A stretch of DNA of 64,000 nucleotides from JADHMP01 sp964386915 (GTDB lineage Bacteria; Bacteroidota; Bacteroidia; Flavobacteriales; Flavobacteriaceae): assembly GCA_964386915.1 (NCBI GenBank), contig CAYLUQ010000013.1, forward strand, positions 1-64,000, in the 5' to 3' direction. The number at the start of each line of letters is the position of its first letter. The stretch's first letter is position 1. This document shows, one piece after another, positions 33,493-42,263 of the stretch. The position numbers were made by a program, and so were the translations under genes. A model generated the notes under the pieces. It worked only from the letters and a program-made list of their open reading frames with translations, did not search any database and was not told the origin of the DNA.

Positions 33493-36077
33493 GAAGCATT
33501 TCTAAAGACGATGGCTCCTTCAAAATAATCAACTATCAGTTTTTCTTCCTTTTCAAGCTGCTTTTCTAAAAGCATTTTGCTGAGTGGATTAAGCACCTTT
33601 TCTTGTAACACACGCCGAACCGGACGGCCTCCATATTGAGGATCAAATCCCATTTGAGCTAATGCAGCCAAAGCTTCATCGGTGAGTTTTAGGTTGATAT
33701 TTTGTGCGGTTAAGCGTTTTTTAATTTGGTTGAATTGTAGACTAACAATTTGTTTTATTTCATTTTGAGTTAGGGGCGAAAAAAGAACAATATCGTCAAT
33801 TCTATTTAAAAATTCCGGCCGAATGGCTTGTCTCAACAAGGTCAAAACGCGTTCTTTGGCCACAGCTTCTGCTTCTTCAAAAGCAGTGTTTTCTTCAAAG
33901 GCTTTTTGTATCTCATGACTTCCTAGATTGCTGGTCATTATGATAAGCGCATTTTTAAAATCCACTAAGCGTCCCTTGCTATCTGTGAGTCGCCCTTCAT
34001 CCAAGACTTGTAAAAGAACATTAAAAGAATCGGGATGCGCTTTTTCAATTTCATCTAACAAAACTACAGAATAGGGTTTTCTTCTCACGGCTTCGGTCAA
34101 TTGTCCGCCTTCTTCATACCCCACATATCCGGGAGGTGCTCCTATTAATCGACTCACAGCATGCCGTTCTTGATATTCGCTCATGTCGATACGGGTTAAG
34201 TTATTTTCATCATCAAACAAAGCATGGGCTAGGGCTTTGGCCAACTCTGTTTTACCCACACCGGTGGTTCCTAAAAACAAGAAGCTTCCCACGGGACGTT
34301 GGGCATCTTGCAAGCCCGCTCTACTTCTTCTAATGGCATCGCTGACAGCTACCACAGCTTGCTCTTGTCCCACTAAGCGCTGATGAAGTAGAGCTTCTAA
34401 ATGAATCAATTTTTCTCGGTCAGATTGCAACATTTTAGCTACTGGAATACCAGTCCATTTAGCGACTACTTCTGCAATATCATCATAGGTAACTTCCTCC
34501 TTAATTAGAGCATTTTCGGTAGACTGTGCATTCAATTCATCTTGAAGTTTCGCAATTTTCTGCTCTGCTTCTTGCAATTTTCCATACCGAATCTCGGCCA
34601 CTTCAGCATAGTTGCCTTCTCGCTCAGCACGGTCTGCTTTGAGTTTTAAGTTTTCTATGTTTTGTTTGGTTTGTTGGAGGGTATCCACTACCTCTTTTTC
34701 ACTGCTCCATTTGGCAAACAGTGCTTGTCGGGCTTGCTTTAAATCGGCTAGGTCTTTGGTGAGTCGTTCAATTTTGGGGGTGTCTTTCTCCCGTTTAATG
34801 GCCACCAATTCAATTTCTATTTGTCTTATTTTTCGATCTAAACTGTCTAATTCTTCTGGTTTGGAATTAATTTCCATTCGCAACTTAGAAGCGGCTTCAT
34901 CCATCAAATCAATGGCCTTATCTGGTAAGAAACGGTTGGTAATATAGCGATTGGACAGGGTGACGGCACCGATAATAGCCTCATCTTTAATGCGCACGCG
35001 GTGATGGTTTTCATATTTTTCTTTAATCCCTCTCAAAATAGAAATAGCACTGTCGGGATCGGGTTCTGCCACCAAAACTTTTTGAAATCGACGTTCAAGG
35101 GCTTTGTCTTTTTCAAAATATTTTTGAAATTCATCAAGGGTAGTGGCTCCAATAGCTCTTAATTCTCCTCTGGCCAAGGCGGGTTTTAAAATATTGGCGG
35201 CATCCATAGCCCCTTCGCCTCCACCAGCCCCAACTAGGGTGTGGATTTCATCAATAAAGAGAACTAAATCGCCCTCAGATTGGGTCACTTCTTTAATAAC
35301 ACTTTTAAGCCGTTCTTCAAATTCTCCTTTGTATTTGGCGCCTGCCACCAGAGCACCCATATCGAGGGCATAAATCTTTTTGTCTTTTAGGTTTTCTGGC
35401 ACGTCTCCATCCACAATTCGATGAGCTAAACCTTCTGCAATGGCTGTTTTTCCGGTTCCCGGTTCACCCACCAAAATGGGATTGTTTTTCGTTCTGCGGG
35501 AAAGGATTTGGAGTAAACGTCGTATTTCTTCATCACGTCCAATGACAGGATCTAACTTGCCCTCCTGTGCTAATTTGTTTAGGTTTTTAGCATATTTTTC
35601 TAGGGCATTATAATTGCCTTCTGCTCCGGCCGATGCTACCTTTTCGCCTTTTTGAAGGTCGTCTATGGCTTTTTGAAGATTTTTTTTTGTGAGTCCTTGA
35701 TCTTTGAGCATTTGACTCACACTGCTGTTCACCTCAAAAAGCCCCAGAAGCAAGTGTTGAGTAGCCACAAATTCATCGCCCTTTTGTTGAGCGTTAGATT
35801 GGGCTTCCATAAGACATTGTGAGCCTTTTGGAGAAAGCATTTGTTGCCCTCCTTGCACTTTAGGCAAAGCATCTATGCTTTTTTCTACGATTTGTTTGAG
35901 CAAGCTTGGATTGAGTTCAAGTTGTTTCAACAAATAGGGGATTGCATTTTGATCAACGTCTAAAAGCGCCTTAAATAAATGTTCAGGCTCTAGTTGTTGG
36001 TGTTGCTTTTGTTGGGCAATAAGCTGTGCTTGTTGAAGCACTTCTTGGGTTTTTACGGTAAGATTATTCAAATTCAT
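33489..36077 (-). CDS. clpB: ATP-dependent chaperone ClpB
   Basis: An 862-residue AAA+ disaggregase that works with DnaK to dissolve protein aggregates. It shows the N-domain (NLNNLTVKTQEVLQQAQ), NBD1 with GEPGTGKT and the GAKYKGEFEER pore loop, the coiled-coil middle domain (about 410-525, rich in heptads), and NBD2 with GTTGVGKTE and the GYVGYEEGG pore loop. The ATG at 36077 fits the family start; nine upstream residues are not conserved. A stretch of 226 AT-rich bases precedes it, shared with the barrel gene at 36304. A loosely matching TAAGCTTTG is present, but no clean promoter and no heat-shock element that I can recognise. Confidence 0.96.
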   Translation of the reverse strand: MNLNNLTVKTQEVLQQAQLIAQQKQHQQLEPEHLFKALLDVDQNAIPYLLKQLELNPSLLKQIVEKSIDALPKVQGGQQMLSPKGSQCLMEAQSNAQQKGDEFVATQHLLLGLFEVNSSVSQMLKDQGLTKKNLQKAIDDLQKGEKVASAGAEGNYNALEKYAKNLNKLAQEGKLDPVIGRDEEIRRLLQILSRRTKNNPILVGEPGTGKTAIAEGLAHRIVDGDVPENLKDKKIYALDMGALVAGAKYKGEFEERLKSVIKEVTQSEGDLVLFIDEIHTLVGAGGGEGAMDAANILKPALARGELRAIGATTLDEFQKYFEKDKALERRFQKVLVAEPDPDSAISILRGIKEKYENHHRVRIKDEAIIGAVTLSNRYITNRFLPDKAIDLMDEAASKLRMEINSKPEELDSLDRKIRQIEIELVAIKREKDTPKIERLTKDLADLKQARQALFAKWSSEKEVVDTLQQTKQNIENLKLKADRAEREGNYAEVAEIRYGKLQEAEQKIAKLQDELNAQSTENALIKEEVTYDDIAEVVAKWTGIPVAKMLQSDREKLIHLEALLHQRLVGQEQAVVAVSDAIRRSRAGLQDAQRPVGSFLFLGTTGVGKTELAKALAHALFDDENNLTRIDMSEYQERHAVSRLIGAPPGYVGYEEGGQLTEAVRRKPYSVVLLDEIEKAHPDSFNVLLQVLDEGRLTDSKGRLVDFKNALIIMTSNLGSHEIQKAFEENTAFEEAEAVAKERVLTLLRQAIRPEFLNRIDDIVLFSPLTQNEIKQIVSLQFNQIKKRLTAQNINLKLTDEALAALAQMGFDPQYGGRPVRRVLQEKVLNPLSKMLLEKQLEKEEKLIVDYFEGAIVFRNAS

Positions 36078-36303
36078 AGCAATTTTTTTAAGCTTACTAA
36101 ACAAAGCTTATTCCAATTGTATTTTAAAGACAGTTTGTCATTAAAATTCAATTATTAATGTCAAAAGGGCAGCACAATACATCAATATTAAAAAGTAGCG
36201 TTTACTTAAGTATTTTATTTACAACAGATTGTTTACAACTTTAGAGGGATCAGGTCCTAGGGAATTATTTTTATAATTTTCTTTATACAATAATTGTCCT
36301 AAT

Positions 36304-36939
36304 ATGATCTTACTAAAACAAAGCCTAGTTCCATTGGTATGCTTAATTTCTTACACACTTTTTGCACTAGACAAGCAAAATTTTTTACTTGGAAAATACG
36401 CATTAACGAATGTCCTTTATTCTTATAATAGCGATCTTCAAACTCAATCTAATTTTGATTTTCAAAATGTTTTGCACGCAGGGGTGCGATATATTATTGA
36501 TAAGAAAAAGAATTGGAGTTATGAGATTGGTGTTTCGCTGATGAAGGCAAATTATGTTGCTCACATTTCCACAGCACCAACCCCTCCATCAGGGAATAAT
36601 AACCCAGTTACTAAAAAACAGACAGGAGCTGTAAACCAAGAAAATAGAGAGCTCGAATTTTATAGTTTCCCTTTAAAATTAAATGTTCATTTCTTAAAAT
36701 ATGGTTTTATTGGTTTTGGTCCAAAAGTAAATCTTACAACCCAAAATAATAACTTTGATTTTATCAATCAATTGGGTTATGTGATTACACTTGGAGCGCA
36801 GTTTAAGTATAAAAATTCTTTTCTGCTTCGACTCACTACAGACTTTGACAACCACTCTTGGTATCTGATACCTCAAAAAAAGCAGCACCATTTGTTTTTT
36901 AGTAATAGCCTGGGGGTGAGTGTAGGTTTTTCACTCTAA
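36304..36939 (+). CDS. Hypothetical outer-membrane beta-barrel protein
   Basis: A 211-residue protein that I do not recognise by family. It has an N-terminal hydrophobic segment likely to be a signal peptide (LVPLVCLISYTLFA). Many alternating amphipathic strands follow, and it ends in an aromatic-rich strand (LGVSVGFSL), all suggesting an outer-membrane barrel. A low-complexity loop near 95-115 contains STAPTPPSG. The last nine bases overlap the convergent NAD(P)HX-repair gene. Upstream are 226 bases of AT-rich sequence with no clear promoter box. Confidence 0.55.
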   Translation: MILLKQSLVPLVCLISYTLFALDKQNFLLGKYALTNVLYSYNSDLQTQSNFDFQNVLHAGVRYIIDKKKNWSYEIGVSLMKANYVAHISTAPTPPSGNNNPVTKKQTGAVNQENRELEFYSFPLKLNVHFLKYGFIGFGPKVNLTTQNNNFDFINQLGYVITLGAQFKYKNSFLLRLTTDFDNHSWYLIPQKKQHHLFFSNSLGVSVGFSL

Positions 36940-38415
36940 GAGTTGAAAAGCTTTGGGAAGGGCATCTACAATTCCAGAGGCAGTTAAAGCTCTTTGTCCT
37001 AGTTGTTGAGCAGCAAGATCACCCGCTTTACCATGCACAAAAACGCCAATTTGTGCTGCCTCTGGAGGCTGATATCCTTGGGCCAATAAACTGCCAATAA
37101 TACCCGTTAAAACATCACCACTCCCGGCTGTGGCCATACCGGGATTGCCACTGCTGTTAAACCAAAAACTGCCATCAGGCAAAGCAACTATTGAAAAAGC
37201 CCCTTTGAGAACAACCACTACATTTTTGGAGGTAGCAAAATTTTTAAGTTTTATTAATTTTTCTTTATCGTCTTTCCAAGGGCCCACCAATCGTTCAAAT
37301 TCTTTAGGGTGTGGGGTGAGAATAGAGAGAGGGGGCAAATGCGCTTGAAGGGCAGCATTTTGAGCCAATAAATTAAGGGCATCTGCATCGAGCACCAAGG
37401 GTTGTTTTGCTTTTTGCAGGAGTGTTTCCAAGAAGGTTTTGGTTTGGGAAGCGTTGCCTAAACTTGGCCCCACAGCCCAATGAGAAATTTTAGTTTCAAC
37501 AGTTCCCGTCAAATGGTCTAAACCAGTGCTTTCTAATAAAAGGGCCTCTGGCAATCCAGTTTGGATTATAGCATGTCCACATTGGGCAGTTAAAATGGTC
37601 AATTTTCCAAGTCCGGTATAAAAGGCAGCTTTTCCAGAGAGTATGAGGGCTCCCATGCCATTTTTTTGACCTCCTATCAACAGAAGATGCCCCTGCGTTC
37701 CCTTGTGTGAAAAGGTTTTTAAAGGTTTTAGCAGCGTCTTGATCTCCTCTTCAGTGGTAAAATGATAGCCTGTTTGGACAGTGTTCAAAAAAGAAGGATG
37801 TAATCCAATGGGCAACACATGAAATTGCCCCACAGCATTCCCTTTTTCAGGTAATAGAAAAGCCAATTTAGGCTGTTGAAAAGTCAAGGTATTTTGTGCT
37901 TCAACACAAACATTGGTGCTATTAAATTCAGAAAATATACCCGAAGGAATATCGATTGCAACTTTTTCGATAGTAAGAGAATTGAGATAAAGCACTAAAT
38001 TCAGCGAAAGTCCATCAAGTGGTCTATTTAATCCTGAGCCAAAAAGCGCATCAATAAGGACAGCATTTTCATTTTCAAGTAAAGGAAAATCTTCTGTTTT
38101 TTGGATGGTTTGAGCCGGTTTAGGTAAGCGCTTTTGATTTTCAATAAAAAGAGGACTATTGTTTCCAAGGGCTAAGGTAAAGCATTGCACTTCATATCCA
38201 TTTTCAGCAAGTAGGCGGGCAATAGCCAAACCATCTCCGCCATTGTTTCCTGGGCCGCAAAAAACATAAACAACATGACGATCTGCATATTTTTTAAGTA
38301 GCCAATCTGCGCACTGCTGGGCTGCACGTTCCATCAAGTCAAGAGGAGCAATGGGTTCGTTCTCAATGGTGAATTGATCGGCAGCTCGAATCTGTTGGGC
38401 GGTTAGAATTTTCAT
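36931..38415 (-). CDS. nnr: Bifunctional NAD(P)H-hydrate epimerase / ADP-dependent dehydratase
   Basis: A 494-residue repair enzyme that converts damaged NAD(P)HX back to NAD(P)H. The N-terminal epimerase domain (about 1-210) shows CGPGNNGGDGLAIARLL and DALFGSGLNRPL. The C-terminal kinase-like dehydratase domain (about 220-494) has HKGTQGHLLLIGG, LDADALNLLA, TPHPKEFERL and GNPGMATAGSGDVLTGI. Length and domain order match the fused YjeF-type enzymes. The ATG at 38415 is used; a TTG codon directly precedes it. A near-match TATCTTAG lies upstream. Confidence 0.94.
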   Translation of the reverse strand: MKILTAQQIRAADQFTIENEPIAPLDLMERAAQQCADWLLKKYADRHVVYVFCGPGNNGGDGLAIARLLAENGYEVQCFTLALGNNSPLFIENQKRLPKPAQTIQKTEDFPLLENENAVLIDALFGSGLNRPLDGLSLNLVLYLNSLTIEKVAIDIPSGIFSEFNSTNVCVEAQNTLTFQQPKLAFLLPEKGNAVGQFHVLPIGLHPSFLNTVQTGYHFTTEEEIKTLLKPLKTFSHKGTQGHLLLIGGQKNGMGALILSGKAAFYTGLGKLTILTAQCGHAIIQTGLPEALLLESTGLDHLTGTVETKISHWAVGPSLGNASQTKTFLETLLQKAKQPLVLDADALNLLAQNAALQAHLPPLSILTPHPKEFERLVGPWKDDKEKLIKLKNFATSKNVVVVLKGAFSIVALPDGSFWFNSSGNPGMATAGSGDVLTGIIGSLLAQGYQPPEAAQIGVFVHGKAGDLAAQQLGQRALTASGIVDALPKAFQLLE

Positions 38416-38529
38416 CAAGAGCTAAGATAAAGCATGTCTTGTTAATGAAGTGTTCAAAATATGTTTTTAAAAATGGTTTTTTCAAAGCTTTAATCCATGA
38501 GAAACGGCTATTTTTACACCTTTATTTAA

Positions 38530-39810
38530 ATGATGAATATGCGTGATCAAGAGATTTTTGATTTAATTCAAGCGGAGGAAAAAAGGCAGTTGAATGGGAT
38601 TGAATTAATTGCTTCTGAAAATTTTACAAGTCCTGCGGTAATGGAAGCCACAGGTTCTGTTTTAACCAATAAATATGCTGAGGGCTATCCGGGAAAACGA
38701 TATTACGGGGGTTGTGAAGTAGTTGATCAAATTGAGCAATTGGCCATTGATCGGGCTAAAGCCCTTTTTGGTGCTGCTTATGCCAATGTTCAACCCCACT
38801 CGGGTTCTCAAGCCAACACAGCTGTATATCACGCCTTTCTAAAGCCAGGCGATAAAATTTTAGGGTTTGATTTGGCTCATGGTGGACATTTAACTCATGG
38901 TTCACCTGTCAATTTTTCGGGTAGATTATATGAAGCTCATTTTTATGGGGTAACACAAGAAACGGGGCGACTGGATTACGACAACATAGCGGCCATTGCT
39001 AAAGAGGTGAAGCCGCAAATGATCATTGCCGGAGCTTCTGCCTATTCAAGAGACATCGATTTTAAACGATTCCGCCAAATTGCCGATGCAGTAGGTGCTT
39101 TCTTGCTGGCCGATATATCTCATCCTTCTGGTTTAATTGCAACAGGATTGCTTTCAGATCCAATTCCCCATTGCCATGTGGTGACCACCACCACACATAA
39201 AACCTTGCGTGGCCCAAGAGGAGGATTGATTCTTATGGGAGAAGATTTTGACAACCCTTTTGGACTAACCCTTAAAAACGGTAGCCTTCGAAAAATGTCT
39301 CATTTATTGGATATGGCTGTTTTTCCAGGAAACCAAGGCGGACCTTTGGAGCATGTGGTGGCCGCTAAAGCCGTTGCGTTTGGAGAAGCCCTTAAACCTT
39401 CTTTTAAAGACTATATGAGTCAAGTGCAACGCAATGCACAAGCTATGGCGAATGCCTTTGTAGCGCGCGACTATCAACTCATTTCCGGTGGTACAGACAA
39501 TCATTTAATGCTTATCGATTTGCGGAATAAAGACGTTACTGGTAAGGCCGCTGAACAAGCTTTAGTAAAAGCTGAAATCACTGCCAATAAAAACATGGTG
39601 CCTTTTGATGATAAATCTCCCTTTGTGACTTCGGGCATACGCGTGGGCACAGCAGCTATTACAACCAGAGGCTTAAAAGAAGCCGATATGGAAACCATAG
39701 TGGCTTTGATTGACCGTGTGATTCAAAATCATGAGGATGAATCGGTACTTGCCCAAGTGGCGCAAGAAGTACACAGCCTTATGAAAGGTAGACCTTTATT
39801 TGTAGAATAG
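38530..39810 (+). CDS. glyA: Serine hydroxymethyltransferase
   Basis: A 426-residue PLP enzyme that interconverts serine and glycine and charges tetrahydrofolate with one-carbon units. ELIASENFTSPAVMEATGS, NKYAEGYPGKRYYGGCE, QPHSGSQANTAVY, and the Schiff-base Lys in TTTTHKTLRGPRGG are all present. Three ATGs (38530, 38533, 38539) could start it. The third, MRDQEIFDLI, is the closest to relatives and the difference is only three residues. It is convergent with the glycosyltransferase gene. Confidence 0.96.
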   Translation: MMNMRDQEIFDLIQAEEKRQLNGIELIASENFTSPAVMEATGSVLTNKYAEGYPGKRYYGGCEVVDQIEQLAIDRAKALFGAAYANVQPHSGSQANTAVYHAFLKPGDKILGFDLAHGGHLTHGSPVNFSGRLYEAHFYGVTQETGRLDYDNIAAIAKEVKPQMIIAGASAYSRDIDFKRFRQIADAVGAFLLADISHPSGLIATGLLSDPIPHCHVVTTTTHKTLRGPRGGLILMGEDFDNPFGLTLKNGSLRKMSHLLDMAVFPGNQGGPLEHVVAAKAVAFGEALKPSFKDYMSQVQRNAQAMANAFVARDYQLISGGTDNHLMLIDLRNKDVTGKAAEQALVKAEITANKNMVPFDDKSPFVTSGIRVGTAAITTRGLKEADMETIVALIDRVIQNHEDESVLAQVAQEVHSLMKGRPLFVE

Positions 39811-39830
39811 GCCATTCCATTTTAGGTTCG

Positions 39831-40973
39831 TTAGCTCATTTTGGAGGACTCCATAAAATCCAAAAGATTTTTTGCGAAGGCCGTCCAACGATAATTTTCT
39901 TGTTGCAACTTAAGGTTTAACTGAGCTACTTTAAACTCTTGATTATAAAGAAGTTTCAATACGCCTTCCGCTATAGCTGCAGGTGTTTTTTGAATTAAGA
40001 TTCCAGTTTGGTCTTTTAGTATTGGTTCACGCAATCCGGGAATATCACTGGCTAAGATTGGTTTTTCAAAATGATAGGCAAGAGGGGTCACACCGCTTTG
40101 GGTTGCGGTATGGTAGGTTTGTGCCACTAGGTTGCAAGCAGAAAAAACCTGTTGTGTTTTGTTTGAATCGGCAAAATTTAAATCCAAAAGCACACTGTCT
40201 TCTAGTCCCAGTTTATGGATCAGTAGTTTGTATTTTGAGAAATTTTCATAACTCTCTCCAACTACGGCTAATTTAATAGTAGTGTTCTTTAGAGCTGGTT
40301 CTGCAAAAGCTTTTAGCAAAAGATCTAGCCCCTTGTAGGGTCTAATTAAACCATAAAACAATACGATAGGACTTTCTTGTGGCCAATTTAAAGCATTTCT
40401 AGCTTCTTTTTGAGACAGTAAAGGTGGCAAATCATTGGCTATGGGGTGAAAGCCCTTCCACAGGGGTTTTGAAATGCCCGAAGCTAAAATTTGATCTCCT
40501 ACTAATTCAGATAGTGTGGCAAGACCCTCCATTTGTTTACCAAATTGACGGTTTAAAACGGCATCCCAAGGTTTGCGCTCATGAGGCCACCAGTTATCCA
40601 CTAAAGCCATTTTCTTTATGTTTTTTAATTTTCGAGCGATTTGAATATAGGCCGGTGCCAAAAAGGGGGTATAATATCGAAACAACAGTATATCCGGGGC
40701 TATTTTTTTTATCTCTTCTGCTGCTTGAGCCCATTGAAAAGGGTTATAGGCGTGGACAATGCGCTTGGTTTCAACTTCCCGACTTGCAGCATCTTGGCGA
40801 TATTGTGTTTTACCTGGAAAAAATAGCTTGGGATATAGGTGTGTAAAAGTGGCTAAGGATACGTTTCTATTTTGTTCTTGTAGGGCTAAAGCCAATTGAA
40901 GCTGGGTATCAGCAATGCCTCCTCTAAAAGGAGGAGCAGGCCCTAAGAGAAGCACTTTGGTTGCGGTTGCCAT
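39831..40973 (-). CDS. Glycosyltransferase, GT4-like
   Basis: A 380-residue cytoplasmic or peripheral-membrane glycosyltransferase of GT-B fold. The N-terminal glycine-rich loop is GPAPPFRGGIAD, and the C-terminal nucleotide-sugar domain shows VLFYGLIRPYKGLDLLLKAF and a degenerate E-x7-E region (HTATQSGVTPLAYHFEKPIL). It probably adds a sugar to a cell-surface glycan or lipid. The acceptor is unknown. It follows the hydroxylase gene by one base, so the two are likely co-transcribed, possibly with secA upstream. Confidence 0.82.
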   Translation of the reverse strand: MATATKVLLLGPAPPFRGGIADTQLQLALALQEQNRNVSLATFTHLYPKLFFPGKTQYRQDAASREVETKRIVHAYNPFQWAQAAEEIKKIAPDILLFRYYTPFLAPAYIQIARKLKNIKKMALVDNWWPHERKPWDAVLNRQFGKQMEGLATLSELVGDQILASGISKPLWKGFHPIANDLPPLLSQKEARNALNWPQESPIVLFYGLIRPYKGLDLLLKAFAEPALKNTTIKLAVVGESYENFSKYKLLIHKLGLEDSVLLDLNFADSNKTQQVFSACNLVAQTYHTATQSGVTPLAYHFEKPILASDIPGLREPILKDQTGILIQKTPAAIAEGVLKLLYNQEFKVAQLNLKLQQENYRWTAFAKNLLDFMESSKMS

Positions 40974-40974
40974 T

Positions 40975-42234
40975 TTAGGAAAGAGCCATTTTACGAGTGT
41001 GTAATAGCTGTGCCGTTCGCCATGACATCAAAAAAGTAACTCCAAAATAGAGGGCCAACCAAATTGCCAAAAGGAGATGCGATTCCCATAAAAAGGAATG
41101 TGTGGGAAGGGCCAATAGCCCTAAGCCTAAAAGGGCTCTGGTTTCATCCAATAAGGAAGCCCAGTGAAAGCAGTCCATCACAGCTGTAAAGGCAAATAGA
41201 CAGAGAAAAAGTAGGCCTACATAAGTGAGTTGAAAGCTGGTGCTAAACGAACCAAAATGACTTAAAAAATAAAGCAACATAAAAGTGATACCCACAAATT
41301 GAAAGGAAGCATAAACCTTAAAAAAGGGAGGGTAATAGGGTTTGTATTTCTTTTGTTCAAAGGGATTTGAAAGGTATTCTCTGGGGTAGGCTAGGGCTAC
41401 ATCTTCTGGGCGCCAACCGGTGGGCATAAACCAAATTTTAAATTTACTAGACCATGAAGTTGTGCGCCAAGCGTCTTGAACTAGAGCCCAAAGGTGTTGA
41501 AAATTAATCCAAAAGGGATTCCAGCTGCGCACTGGTTTTAAGGTGCCATAAACTGGCGGCACTTCTTCTAACTCTTCTTGAAAGGTGCCAAACAAACGAT
41601 CCCAAATACAGAAAATAGCGGCCAAATTTTTATCGATATATTCTGGGTTAATAGCATGATGTACGCGGTGTTGTGATGGGGTTACTAAGATATATTCCAA
41701 CCAACCTAATTTACCAATATGCTGGGTGTGATACCAAAATTGTCCAAAGAGATGAAGCGGCGCTAAAAGGGTAATGACTTCAGCGGGAACCCCTAAAAGT
41801 GCAGCGGGAATTAAAAAAAGAGCAGAAAGACTAATCAAATTTGAAAAACTTTGTCTGAGTGCACAAGCCAAGTTAAATTCTTCACTGCTGTGGTGAATGA
41901 TGTGTTGATTCCAAAACAAATTGATATGATGATTGAGGCGATGGCCCCAATAGCTGGCAAAATCAATACAAATAAAAGCGATGCAATAGGTCCACGGTCC
42001 TGCCTCTAAAATTTGCAATTGAATGCGTTGTAACAAATAGGGATAGGAGATCAGAACTACTGTTAAGCCCATAATATCTTTTAAAATATTGGTCATGCCA
42101 GAGCTTAAACTAGCCAAGGTATCCATAAAGCTATAGGTTTGCTTGCCCGAGAAGTGGCCATAGACAATTTCGAGAAGCACTAGCAATAAAAAAGCAGGAA
42201 TAGCCCAAAGCAATATGGCGGCATAAGTCTCCAT
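40975..42234 (-). CDS. Sterol desaturase/fatty-acid hydroxylase-family protein, alkylglycerol-monooxygenase-like
   Basis: A 419-residue integral membrane di-iron protein with many hydrophobic helices. The histidine motifs are HRLNH (98-102), HIIHH (111-115) and QHRVHH (188-193). The stretch HHSSEEFNLACALRQS closely matches animal alkylglycerol monooxygenase (AGMO/TMEM195), which cleaves ether lipids with tetrahydrobiopterin. A C-terminal helical extension of about 150 residues also fits AGMO better than simple desaturases. The substrate in this organism is unknown. Neighbours are secA upstream and a glycosyltransferase downstream. Confidence 0.82.
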   Translation of the reverse strand: METYAAILLWAIPAFLLLVLLEIVYGHFSGKQTYSFMDTLASLSSGMTNILKDIMGLTVVLISYPYLLQRIQLQILEAGPWTYCIAFICIDFASYWGHRLNHHINLFWNQHIIHHSSEEFNLACALRQSFSNLISLSALFLIPAALLGVPAEVITLLAPLHLFGQFWYHTQHIGKLGWLEYILVTPSQHRVHHAINPEYIDKNLAAIFCIWDRLFGTFQEELEEVPPVYGTLKPVRSWNPFWINFQHLWALVQDAWRTTSWSSKFKIWFMPTGWRPEDVALAYPREYLSNPFEQKKYKPYYPPFFKVYASFQFVGITFMLLYFLSHFGSFSTSFQLTYVGLLFLCLFAFTAVMDCFHWASLLDETRALLGLGLLALPTHSFLWESHLLLAIWLALYFGVTFLMSWRTAQLLHTRKMALS

Positions 42235-42263
42235 CTCATTTTCGTTTGCTTAAAAGTAAAAAA

